Shown here one piece after another: positions 54,689 through 63,462 of a stretch of DNA of 64,000 nucleotides. Below the pieces are notes generated by a model. That model was not told the origin of the DNA, did not search any database, and was given only the letters and a program-made list of their open reading frames with translations. Each line of letters begins with the position of its first letter. Within the stretch, counting starts at the first letter, position 1. This stretch comes from Kitasatospora phosalacinea (GTDB taxonomy: Bacteria > Actinomycetota > Actinomycetes > Streptomycetales > Streptomycetaceae), in NCBI RefSeq assembly GCF_030268885.1, contig NZ_BSSA01000001.1, positions 248,001 to 312,000 on the forward strand, written 5' to 3'. Both the position numbers and the translations under genes were made by a program.

Positions 54689-54887
54689 GTGGGTGGACCC
54701 CTCGGGCAGATCGGAGCGGGTGCGTTCGTCGAAGCCCATCGACGCTGACACGGCGCGCTTCGACGTGTCAACAGCCTTGGTGCGCCTGGAATTTATATTT
54801 GTCCAGGCTCTTGCCGAACTGGCAACCCGTCGTTAGTGTCGCCGAAACATTCAAGCGATTCGACATTTGCTGGAGAAGGGCCGCCCC
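54689..54887. promoter_or_regulatory. divergent promoter/operator region of the glycan locus
   Basis: Rightward: TTGCCG (54811-54816), 17 bases, TAGTGT (54834-54839). Leftward: TTGACA (54771-54766). Overlapping it is TGACAC-N13-GTGTCA (54746-54770), and nearby CGTCG-N8-CGACG (54727-54744), GCCTGG-N13-CCAGGC (54784-54808) around an AATTTATATTT core, and TTGCC-N5-GGCAA (54811-54825). Likely LacI-family control sites, the regulator being 58521-59549. Confidence 0.6.
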
Positions 54888-56573
54888 ATGAGACAAGGGT
54901 TGAACCGCAGAAGCTTCCTCAGCTCCGCCGCCACCGTCGCAGGTGCCGCCGCCGTGGCGCCCCTGCTGTCCGCCTGCGGGGGCGGCGGTGGCAAGCACAA
55001 GTCCGGCGCCAACACCGAGCAGGGCATGAAGGCCGCCCTGCCCGCGTACGTGCCGAACACCGCGGTCCCCGCGGACATCCCCGGCGTGTCGGGGGGCAGC
55101 AACGGCGCGGTGACCGACCCCGGGTTCCTCAGCTACCCGGCGAACCCGGTCGCCACCGTCCAGGGCGTCCCCGGCAAGGGCGGCAGCTACACGGCCGTCA
55201 CCCCGCTGTGGGGCACCGTCCCGCCGGCCGGCAACTCCTTCTACCAGGCCATGAACAAGGCGCTCGGCGTCTCCTTCGAGATGAAGCCCGCCGACGGCAA
55301 CAACTACAACACCATCATCCCGACCATGACGGCCGCCAAGAAGCTGCCCGACTGGATCAACCTGCCGGCCTGGTGGAACTCCAACTTCAACACCGGCGGC
55401 CTGGCCGACTCCCAGCTCGCCGACCTCACCCCGTACCTGGCCGGCGACAAGATCAAGCAGTACCCGAACCTGGCCGCCATCCCCACCGGCGCCTGGCAGA
55501 CGGGCGTGTGGGGCGACAAGCTCTACGGCATCCCGTGCTTCTCCACCGCCATGCCGCTCCCGGGCGCGGTCTTCTACCGCCGCGACCTGCTGGAGGCCAA
55601 GGGCATCACCGCCGACCAGGTCAAGTCCGCGGACGACATGATGAACCTCGGCAAGGAGCTCACCGACGCCAAGGGCGGCGTGTGGGCCTTCGACGACGTC
55701 TGGACCTACCTGTCGATCGCCTGGGGCATCCCCGCCAAGTGGACCCTCAAGGACGGCAAGCTGGTCCACAAGTACGAGCTGCCGGAGTTCCTGGAGGCGC
55801 TGGACTGGCACTACAAGCTGGCCAGCGCCGGCTACCTGCACCCCGACGCGATCGCCGGCAACAACTCCGACGCCGGAACCCGCTTCTACGCCGGCAAGAC
55901 CCTGATCGGCGGCGGCGGCCTCGGCGCCTGGAACCTCGCCGACCACCAGTCCGGCATCGCCGCCGACCCGAACTACCGGCGCGGCGCGTTCAACATCATG
56001 ACCGCCTCCGGCACCGGCAACCCGCAGATCTTCATGGGCTCCTCGTCCAGCATGCTGAGCTACCTCAACGCGAAGCTGAAGCCGGAGCAGATCGAGGAAC
56101 TGCTCGCCGTCGCCAACTACCTGGCCGCGCCGTACGGTTCGGCCGAGTACACGCTGATCAACTTCGGCGTCGAGGGGGTCCACTACAACCGGGTGAACGG
56201 CGTGCCCACCGCGACCGACGAGGGCAAGAAGGACGTCCAGGCCACCACCTTCCCGTTCCTCGCCGCCCCGCCCTCGGTGATCTCCAACCCCGGCGGCGAC
56301 CAGGTCACCAAGGACTACACCGCCTGGCAGGCCGCCAACGTCAAGACCCTCTACAAGCCGCTGTTCTGGAACATGAACCTCAGCATGCCGCAGCAGATCG
56401 CCAGCGCCGACAGCGGACAGGCCGTCGAGGACACCATCAAGGACTGCTACCACGGCAAGAAGAAGGTCTCCGACGTCCAGGCCGCCATCTCCACCTGGAA
56501 GTCCAACGGCGGTGACCGACTCAAGCAGTGGATGACCGACAACGTCCTGAGCAAGTACGGAACCGGGCAGTGA
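54888..56573 (+). CDS. oligosaccharide ABC transporter, solute-binding lipoprotein
   Basis: 561 residues, the large LplA/YtcQ-type binding protein. N-terminus has a twin-arginine motif (NRRSFLS, Arg7-Arg8) and lipobox LLSAC with Cys30, so a Tat-exported lipoprotein. Many aromatic residues (WINLPAWWNSNFN, WTYLSIAWGIP) for sugar stacking. ATG at 54888 behind GGAGAAGGG. Followed by two permeases with 4-base overlaps. Confidence 0.88.
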   Translation: MRQGLNRRSFLSSAATVAGAAAVAPLLSACGGGGGKHKSGANTEQGMKAALPAYVPNTAVPADIPGVSGGSNGAVTDPGFLSYPANPVATVQGVPGKGGSYTAVTPLWGTVPPAGNSFYQAMNKALGVSFEMKPADGNNYNTIIPTMTAAKKLPDWINLPAWWNSNFNTGGLADSQLADLTPYLAGDKIKQYPNLAAIPTGAWQTGVWGDKLYGIPCFSTAMPLPGAVFYRRDLLEAKGITADQVKSADDMMNLGKELTDAKGGVWAFDDVWTYLSIAWGIPAKWTLKDGKLVHKYELPEFLEALDWHYKLASAGYLHPDAIAGNNSDAGTRFYAGKTLIGGGGLGAWNLADHQSGIAADPNYRRGAFNIMTASGTGNPQIFMGSSSSMLSYLNAKLKPEQIEELLAVANYLAAPYGSAEYTLINFGVEGVHYNRVNGVPTATDEGKKDVQATTFPFLAAPPSVISNPGGDQVTKDYTAWQAANVKTLYKPLFWNMNLSMPQQIASADSGQAVEDTIKDCYHGKKKVSDVQAAISTWKSNGGDRLKQWMTDNVLSKYGTGQ

Positions 56574-57517
56574 GCGCCGCGCGGTCGGAGCGGGGCGGAA
56601 CCGGCAAGTCGCTGACCTGGCGGACGAGGCTGCGGCGCGACAAGTCGCTGCTGCTGATGACCGTGCCCGCGGTGGTCCTCCTGCTGGTCTTCAACTACGC
56701 GCCGCTGTTCGGCCTGGTCACCGCGTTCCAGTACTACGATCCGCTGGACGGCGTGCGCAACAGCGAATGGGCCGGTCTGGCGCAGTTCCAGCAGCTGTTC
56801 AACGACCCGCTGTTCTGGGGGGCGCTGAAGAACACCCTGTGGCTCAGCCTCGTCCAGCTGGTGCTGTTCTTCCCCGTTCCGATCGCGCTGGCCCTGCTGC
56901 TCAACACGGTGCTCAGCGAGCGGCTGCGGAACTTCATCCAGTCCGTGGTCTACCTGCCGCACTTCTTCTCCTGGGTGCTGGCGATCACCATCTTCCAGCA
57001 GATGCTCGGCGGCGCCGGGGTCCTCAACCACTTCCTGCGCCAGCACGACATGCAGCCCTGGGACATCACGACCAACCCGCACACCTTCGCGCTGCTGATC
57101 ACCTCCCAGGCGGTGTGGAAGGAGGCCGGCTGGGGGATCATCGTCTTCCTCGCCGCCCTCGCCGCGATCAACACCGACCTGTACGAGGCCGCCGCGGCCG
57201 ACGGCGCCGGACGCTGGCGCCGGATGTGGCACATCACCCTGCCCGGCCTGCGCGGCGTGATCGTGCTGATGCTGGTGCTGCGCCTCGGCAACGCGCTGTC
57301 GGTCGGCTTCGAGCAGTTCCTGATCCAACGCGAGGCGGTCGGCCACGAGACCGCCGACGTGCTGGACACCTTCTCCTTCTACTACGGCATCGCCAACGGC
57401 AACTACAGCTTCGGCGCGGCGGCCGGCCTCTTCAAGAGCGTCATCTCGCTGCTGCTGATCTGGGGCGCCAACAAACTGGCGCACGTCTTCGGCGAGGACG
57501 GGTTGTACCGGAAATGA
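56570..57517 (+). CDS. oligosaccharide ABC permease, LplB type
   Basis: 315 residues, six membrane helices, EAA loop YEAAAADGAGRWRRMWHITLPGLRG. Starts GTG 56570, overlapping the binding-protein stop (GTGA). Pairs with the next permease. No ATPase gene is in the cluster; in Streptomyces such sugar systems share MsiK encoded elsewhere. Confidence 0.9.
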   Translation: MSAARSERGGTGKSLTWRTRLRRDKSLLLMTVPAVVLLLVFNYAPLFGLVTAFQYYDPLDGVRNSEWAGLAQFQQLFNDPLFWGALKNTLWLSLVQLVLFFPVPIALALLLNTVLSERLRNFIQSVVYLPHFFSWVLAITIFQQMLGGAGVLNHFLRQHDMQPWDITTNPHTFALLITSQAVWKEAGWGIIVFLAALAAINTDLYEAAAADGAGRWRRMWHITLPGLRGVIVLMLVLRLGNALSVGFEQFLIQREAVGHETADVLDTFSFYYGIANGNYSFGAAAGLFKSVISLLLIWGANKLAHVFGEDGLYRK

Positions 57518-58491
57518 CGAACGCTCACCCCACGCTCCGCACCGGCGCCGTCCCCGCCCGGTCGGTCCGCACCGGCCGCCGCTCCCGGGCCCGGGCCGGA
57601 CGGGCCCCCTGGGAGGAACCGCCCACGGTCGTCGGCCAGGCCGCCAAGGGCATCACCCTGACCGGCGTCCTCGCGGTGGTCATCGTCCCGCTCTGGATCA
57701 TCACGCTGACCAGCTTCTCCACCCCCGGCGCCGTCAACCGGGCCGGCGGACTGGTGATCTGGCCCGACGGCCTCAGCACCGAGGCGTACCGGCAGATGCT
57801 CGGCGACGGCACGGTGCGCACCGCGCTGATGGTCAGCCTGGGCATCACGCTCGTCGGCACGCTGGTGTCGATGGTGGTCTCGGTGCTCTGCGCGTACGGT
57901 CTCTCCCGCTCGCGCTCGCTCGGGCACCGCACGATCCTCAGCCTGCTGATCGTCACGATGTTCGTCAGCGGCGGCCTGATCCCCAGCTTCCTGGTGGTCA
58001 CCGGCCTCGGCGGCTACGGCCAGTGGTGGTCGCTGATCCTGCCCAGCGCGGTGTCGGTGTTCAACATCCTGGTGCTGCGCTCGTTCTACTCCACCACCTC
58101 CAGCGACCTGATCGACGCCGCCCGGATCGACGGCGCGGGCGACTGGCGGATCCTGTGGTCCGTCGTGCTGCCCACCTCACGGGCCGTCACCGCGGTGATC
58201 GCCCTCTTCTACGCCGTCGGCTACTGGAACTCGTTCTTCAACGTGATGCTCTACCTGCCCACCGACGCCCAGAAGTGGCCGCTGCAGTATGTTCTGCTCA
58301 CGTACGTCAACCGCGGCAACGGCCTGCCCGGGTCCGTGAACTCCGGCTTCGGCAGCACGCACGCGCAGACCGCGCCGCTGTCCCTGCAGATGGCCGTCGT
58401 GGTCCTCACCCTGGTGCCGCTGCTGCTGGTCTACCCGTTCATGCAGAAGCACTTCCGTGCCGGTGTGCTCACCGGCGCGATCAAGGGCTGA
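57514..58491 (+). CDS. oligosaccharide ABC permease, YtcP type
   Basis: 325 residues, six helices, EAA loop IDAARIDGAGDWRILWSVVLPTS, and the typical NVMLYLPTDAQKWPLQYVL segment. ATGA overlap with the first permease. Long basic N-terminal tail (~45 residues). Confidence 0.9.
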   Translation: MTNAHPTLRTGAVPARSVRTGRRSRARAGRAPWEEPPTVVGQAAKGITLTGVLAVVIVPLWIITLTSFSTPGAVNRAGGLVIWPDGLSTEAYRQMLGDGTVRTALMVSLGITLVGTLVSMVVSVLCAYGLSRSRSLGHRTILSLLIVTMFVSGGLIPSFLVVTGLGGYGQWWSLILPSAVSVFNILVLRSFYSTTSSDLIDAARIDGAGDWRILWSVVLPTSRAVTAVIALFYAVGYWNSFFNVMLYLPTDAQKWPLQYVLLTYVNRGNGLPGSVNSGFGSTHAQTAPLSLQMAVVVLTLVPLLLVYPFMQKHFRAGVLTGAIKG

Positions 58492-58520
58492 GCCGAAACA
58501 CACCGAAGGAAGTGCACGCG

Positions 58521-59549
58521 ATGGTGACCCTCGTCGATGTGGCCAGGTACGCGGGTGTGTCCGCCAGTACCGTGAGCTACGCGTTGAGCGGCAAGCGATC
58601 GATCTCGCAGAAGACCCGCGACCGGATCGAGCAGGCCATCGCCGCGCTCGACTACCACCCGAACGCGGGTGCCCGGGCGCTGGCCGGGAAGCGGTCGCAC
58701 ATCATCGCCCTGATGGTGCCGCTGCACACCGAGGTCCACGTGCCGACCATGATGGAGATCGCGATCGCGGTCACCGTGGCGGCGCGCGAGCACGGCTACG
58801 ACGTCCTGCTGCTCACCAACGACGAGGGCCCGGACGGCGTCCAGCGGGTCGCCGCCAGCGGCCTGGCCGACGGCGTCATCCTGATGGACGTCCGCCTGGA
58901 CGACGAGCGCGTCCCCGTGCTGCACGCACGGGGCGTGCCCGCCGCCCTGATCGGCCTGCCCGTCGATCCGACCGGACTCTCCTGCGTGGACCACGACTTC
59001 ACCACCGCGGGCGCCCTGTGCGCCGACCACCTCGCCGGACTCGGCCACCGGGACGTCGCCTTCATCGGCTACGGCAACGCCGTCTACCAGCGGCACGCCG
59101 GTTACGCCGAGCGCACCCTGACCGGCTTCCGGGAACGCGCCGAGGCCCGCGGCCTGCGGTTCCTGCACCGCTCCTGCGAGGGCACCTACGAATCCACGGC
59201 CGGCACCCTGGCCCGGATCCTCGCCGACCGGCCCGACACCACCGCCTTCGTGGTGCAGAACGAGGGCGCGATCGGGCCGCTGCTCTCCCTGCTGCGGGCC
59301 AGCGGGCGGACCGTCCCCGAGGACGCCTCGGTGATCGCGATCTGCCCCGACGTGCTGGCCGAGCAGCACTCCCCCCGGCTCACCTCCGTCTCCAGCCCGA
59401 AGAAGGAGCTCGGCCAGCTCGCCGTCGACCAGGTGATGGCCCGGATCGACGCCCTCGCCGCGGGCCGCGAACCGAAGGACGAACTGCTGCTGATGGCCCC
59501 GGAACTGGTGGTCCGCGAGAGCACCGCCCCGGCCCCGCGCCGCAGCTGA
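58521..59549 (+). CDS. LacI-family transcriptional regulator
   Basis: 342 residues: N-terminal LacI helix-turn-helix (TLVDVARYAGVSASTVSYAL, hinge NAGARALAGKRS) and periplasmic-binding-like sugar domain. Located between the importer and further hydrolases, 29 bp after the permease, so probably the local repressor responding to an imported sugar. GAAGGAAG precedes the ATG. Confidence 0.9.
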   Translation: MVTLVDVARYAGVSASTVSYALSGKRSISQKTRDRIEQAIAALDYHPNAGARALAGKRSHIIALMVPLHTEVHVPTMMEIAIAVTVAAREHGYDVLLLTNDEGPDGVQRVAASGLADGVILMDVRLDDERVPVLHARGVPAALIGLPVDPTGLSCVDHDFTTAGALCADHLAGLGHRDVAFIGYGNAVYQRHAGYAERTLTGFRERAEARGLRFLHRSCEGTYESTAGTLARILADRPDTTAFVVQNEGAIGPLLSLLRASGRTVPEDASVIAICPDVLAEQHSPRLTSVSSPKKELGQLAVDQVMARIDALAAGREPKDELLLMAPELVVRESTAPAPRRS

Positions 59550-59597
59550 CCCGCCGACCGCCCCCCGCCGCGTCCCTCTCCCCCCATGGAGGGCACC

Positions 59598-61742
59598 ATG
59601 ACCGACCCGCACGAGACGATCCGCTGGGGCCACGACGCCCTGGAACTGGAGATCGCCCCGGACGACCGGGGCACCGCCCGCCTGGTCCGCCTCGGCGCCC
59701 CGGGAGAGGAGGGCACCGCCCCGCGCCCCGCCGCACCGCTGCCCCTGGTGGAGGTGACGACCGCCGGCCTCGGCCGCCACTGGTCGGGCCGACACCTCGT
59801 CGACACCGTCCTGGGCGAGCGCCTGCGCCACCGTGCGCACCGCGCCGCCCGGGACGGCGACCAGCACCTGCTCACCGTCGAACTCCACGAGCCGGGGACC
59901 GGCCTGACCGCCGAGGTGCGCTACCACTCGTCCGACGGCCTCCCGGTGCTGCGCAGCGAGGTCCTGCTGCGCAACGAGGGGCCGCGGACGCTGCACCTGG
60001 AATCGGTCGGCTCGCTCGTGACGGGCTGCCTGACCCGGGGCGGCCCGGCGGCCCTGGACGACGCCGAGCTGCTGTGGGCGGAGAACGAGTGGTTCGCCGA
60101 GTGCCGCTGGCAGCGCCAGCCGTTACGGGCCTCCTCGCCGGAGCGCAGCGGCCGCTACCGCACCACCTCCGGCCGCAGCACCCGCGTCGTGGCCGGCCAG
60201 GGCGTGTGGTCGAGCTGCGGCCGGCTGCCGATGGGCGGGCTGACCGACCGCCGGACCGGACGGACCTGGCTGTGGCAGATCGAGCACAACGGCGGCGGCT
60301 GGCGCTGGGAGTGCGGGGTGCGCGACGACACCGCGTACGCCGCCCTGCACGGTCCGAACGCCGCCGACCACGGCTGGCGCCACCCGCTGGAGCCCGGCGC
60401 GGAGTTCCGCACCGTCCCGGTGGCCCTCGCGCTCTCCCCGGACGGGGGCCCGGACGGGGCGTTCGCCGCCCTGACCCGCCACCGCCGCGCCACCCGCCGA
60501 CCGCACCCGGACCACCGCCGGCTGCCGGTGGTCTTCAACGACTACATGAACTGCCTGATGGGCGACCCCACCACGGACAAGCTGCTGCCGCTGGTGGACG
60601 CCGCCGCCGAGGCCGGGGCGGAGTACTTCGTCATCGACGCCGGCTGGTACGCCGACCAGGGCGAGAACTGGTGGGCGGGCGTCGGCGCGTGGGAGCCCTC
60701 GGCCTCCCGCTTCCCCGGGCCGCGCGGCATCCACGAGGTGCTGGACCGGATCCGCGAGCGCGGCATGGTGCCCGGCCTGTGGCTGGAGCCGGAGGCGGTC
60801 GGCGCGTCCAGCCCGCTGGCGCAGTCGCTGCCCGCGGAGGCGTTCTTCCGGCGCGACGGGGAGCGGGTCGAGGAGGGCGGCGGCCGCCACCACCTGGACC
60901 TGCGCCACCCCGCCGCCCGGGCGCACCTGGACGCGGTGGTGGACCGCCTGGTCGGCGAGTGGGGCGTCGGCTACCTCAAGCTCGACCACAACACCGACCC
61001 CGGCCCGGGCACCAGCGCCCACCCCGGCGAGGCCCCGGCGGCCGGTCTGCTCGGCCACAACCGGGCCCAACTCGACTGGCTGGACGGGCTGCTGGACCGG
61101 TACCCGGAGCTGGTGCTGGAGAACTGCGCCTCCGGCGGGATGCGGATGGACCACGCGCTGCTGTCCCGGATGCAGCTGCAGTCCACCAGCGACCAGCAGG
61201 ACCTGCTGCGCTACGCCCCCATCGCGGCCGCCGCCCCCACCGCGGTCACCCCCGAGCAGGGCGCCGTCTGGGCGTACCCGCAGCCCGGGGACTCGCTCGA
61301 CGAGGTGGCGTTCACCATGGCCAGCGCGCTGCTGGGCCGCATCCACCTCTCCGGTCGCCTCACCGAACTCTCGCCGCAGGCAAGGGAGTTGGTCCACGAG
61401 GCGGTCGCGGTCCACAAGTCGCTCCGCGCCGAACTCCCGCACGCCGTACCGGCCTGGCCGCTCGGCCTCCCGGGGTGGGAGGACGCGTGGACCGCCCTGG
61501 CGCTGCGCACCCCGACCGCCACCTACCTCACCGTCTGGCGCCGCCCCGGCGGGGAGGCGGACGCCGTCCTGCCGCTACCGCACCTGGCCGGTGCCGACGC
61601 CCGGGTCGAGGTGCTCTACCCGGCGGGCGGCAAGGCCGTCACCGCCTGGCGCCCCGGGAGCGGCGACCTCGACCTGACCCTGCCGACGGCCCCGGCCGCC
61701 GTGCTGCTGCGCCTCACCGGGGCACCGTCCGCCCGGAGTTGA
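59598..61742 (+). CDS. GH36 alpha-galactosidase (second copy), with a TTA codon
   Basis: 714 residues. Nucleophile Asp463 in YLKLDHNTD, acid/base Asp532 in QSTSDQQD, loop NCASGGMRMDHA. Distant from the 42758-44905 enzyme (KLDHNTD versus KWDHNRD), so the two may have different linkage or size preference. Codon 176 (60123-60125) is TTA, rare here and needing the bldA leucyl-tRNA in streptomycetes. ATG 59598 preferred over 59586 (GGAGG five bases before). Confidence 0.88.
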   Translation: MTDPHETIRWGHDALELEIAPDDRGTARLVRLGAPGEEGTAPRPAAPLPLVEVTTAGLGRHWSGRHLVDTVLGERLRHRAHRAARDGDQHLLTVELHEPGTGLTAEVRYHSSDGLPVLRSEVLLRNEGPRTLHLESVGSLVTGCLTRGGPAALDDAELLWAENEWFAECRWQRQPLRASSPERSGRYRTTSGRSTRVVAGQGVWSSCGRLPMGGLTDRRTGRTWLWQIEHNGGGWRWECGVRDDTAYAALHGPNAADHGWRHPLEPGAEFRTVPVALALSPDGGPDGAFAALTRHRRATRRPHPDHRRLPVVFNDYMNCLMGDPTTDKLLPLVDAAAEAGAEYFVIDAGWYADQGENWWAGVGAWEPSASRFPGPRGIHEVLDRIRERGMVPGLWLEPEAVGASSPLAQSLPAEAFFRRDGERVEEGGGRHHLDLRHPAARAHLDAVVDRLVGEWGVGYLKLDHNTDPGPGTSAHPGEAPAAGLLGHNRAQLDWLDGLLDRYPELVLENCASGGMRMDHALLSRMQLQSTSDQQDLLRYAPIAAAAPTAVTPEQGAVWAYPQPGDSLDEVAFTMASALLGRIHLSGRLTELSPQARELVHEAVAVHKSLRAELPHAVPAWPLGLPGWEDAWTALALRTPTATYLTVWRRPGGEADAVLPLPHLAGADARVEVLYPAGGKAVTAWRPGSGDLDLTLPTAPAAVLLRLTGAPSARS

Positions 61743-61904
61743 CCGGCCGCCGCCGGGGCGCACGCCCCCGCGCGGACGGGCGCCGCGCCCCCTCCCCGCG
61801 GCGGGGCGGGTCGACCCCTCCTCTGTCATGTACATATCACAGTGCTCCGGCGCCCGCGGGGCACCGCCCCCTCCCGCGCCGGACCCCCGAAAGGAACCGA
61901 CCGC
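61743..61904 (+). promoter_or_regulatory. promoter region of the GH43 gene
   Basis: A GC-rich self-complementary stretch (61748-61806) probably terminates the GH36 transcript. It is followed by an AT-rich patch, TGTCATGTACATATCACA (61824-61841), with the palindrome ATGTACAT at 61828-61835, likely a promoter and operator. GAAAGGAA precedes the GTG. Confidence 0.45.
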
Positions 61905-63416
61905 GTGTCAGCCCAGCCCCGGCCGACCGGCACCGTCCCCAACCCGGTGATCCCCGGCTTCCACCCCGACCCCAGCGTCTGCCGGGTGGGCGAGGACTAC
62001 TACCTCGTCTGCTCCAGCTTCGAGTACTTCCCCGGCATCCCGGTCTTCCACAGCCGCGACCTGGTCCACTGGCGGCAGATCGGCAACGCCCTGGACCGCC
62101 CGGAGCAGCTGCGGCTCCCGCTCGACAAGCCCTCCTCCGGCGGCGTCTTCGCGCCCACGCTGCGCCACCACGACGGCCGGTTCCACCTGGTCGTCACCAA
62201 CGTCAGCGACCGCGGCACCATGCTCCTGACCACCACCGACCCGGCCGGCCCGTGGTCCGACCCGGTCCACCTGCCCGGCGTCCCCGGCATCGACCCCGAC
62301 CTCGCCTGGGACGAGGACGGCACCTGCTGGGTCACCGTGAACGGGATCGCGCAGGTCCGGATCGACCCGACGACCGGCGAGACCCTCGGCGAGCCGCACC
62401 GGCTCTGGTCCGGCACCCCGGGCGCCCTCGCCCCCGAGGCCCCGCACCTGTACCGGATCGGCGAGTGGTGGTACCTGATGATCGCCGAGGGCGGCACCGA
62501 ACGCGGCCACGGCGTCTCGATCGCCCGCGGCCGCACCCCCTCCGGGCCGTTCGAACCCTGCCCGCACAACCCGGTCCTGACCCACCGCAGCACCGCCCGC
62601 CCCGTCCAGAACACCGGCCACGCCGACCTCGTCCAGGCGCCCGACGGCTCCTGGTGGATGGTGCTGCTCGCCGTGCGGCCGCGCGGCGGCACCCCCGGCT
62701 GGCACGTGCTCGGCCGGGAGACCTTCCTCGCCCCGGTCGAGTGGGTGGACGGCTGGCCGGTGGTCGGCGAGGTCACCCTCGAACTGCCCGTCCCCTCCTG
62801 GCCGTTGCACCCCGTGCCGGAGGTGCCGACCCGGGACGACTTCGACCGGGCCGAGCTGGACCCGCAGTGGATCTCGGTGCGCCGCCGCCCGGAGGAGCTC
62901 TGCACCACGAAGGAACGTCCCGGCTGGCTGACCCTGCGCGCCGCCGGCGCCTCCCTCGACGCGCCCGACGCGGTCTTCGTCGGCCGCCGCCAGCAGCACC
63001 ACGCCTGCCGGGTCCGCACCCTGGTCGACCCCGCCGACGGCCGCGGCGGCCTGGCCGTCCGGCTGGACGAGGAGCACCACTACGAGATCGAGGCGGGCGG
63101 CGGCGAGGTGAGGGTCCTCGCCCGGGTCGGCCCGCTGCGCAGCGAGGTCGCCTCCCGGCCGGTGCCCGCCGGACCGGTGGTGCTCGGCGTGGAGACCGCC
63201 CCGGAGCCCCCGCGCGGCTCGCGGACCGGACCGGACGTCCTCTCCTTCGGCATCGAGGAGCCGGACGGCACCTTCACCGTGCTCGCCGCGCTCGGCGGCC
63301 GCTACCTGTCCACCGAGGTCGCCGGCGGCTTCACCGGCCGGGTCATCGGCATGTACGCCGCGGCCGGGACGGTCCACTTCGACCGCTTCGACTACGAAGC
63401 CACCCCGCTTCCCTGA
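61905..63416 (+). CDS. GH43 beta-xylosidase/alpha-L-arabinofuranosidase
   Basis: 503 residues. Five-bladed propeller with base Asp22 (GFHPDPS), modulating Asp130 (PGIDPDLAWDEDG) and acid Glu178 (APEAPHLY), then a C-terminal beta-sandwich (about 325-503) typical of GH43_11-type xylosidases. No signal peptide; cytoplasmic. Removes xylose or arabinose from imported oligosaccharides. Confidence 0.88.
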   Translation: MSAQPRPTGTVPNPVIPGFHPDPSVCRVGEDYYLVCSSFEYFPGIPVFHSRDLVHWRQIGNALDRPEQLRLPLDKPSSGGVFAPTLRHHDGRFHLVVTNVSDRGTMLLTTTDPAGPWSDPVHLPGVPGIDPDLAWDEDGTCWVTVNGIAQVRIDPTTGETLGEPHRLWSGTPGALAPEAPHLYRIGEWWYLMIAEGGTERGHGVSIARGRTPSGPFEPCPHNPVLTHRSTARPVQNTGHADLVQAPDGSWWMVLLAVRPRGGTPGWHVLGRETFLAPVEWVDGWPVVGEVTLELPVPSWPLHPVPEVPTRDDFDRAELDPQWISVRRRPEELCTTKERPGWLTLRAAGASLDAPDAVFVGRRQQHHACRVRTLVDPADGRGGLAVRLDEEHHYEIEAGGGEVRVLARVGPLRSEVASRPVPAGPVVLGVETAPEPPRGSRTGPDVLSFGIEEPDGTFTVLAALGGRYLSTEVAGGFTGRVIGMYAAAGTVHFDRFDYEATPLP

Positions 63417-63462
63417 CCACCCGTCAGGGGCAACCGTCAACTCCGCACGAAAGGGACGACCC

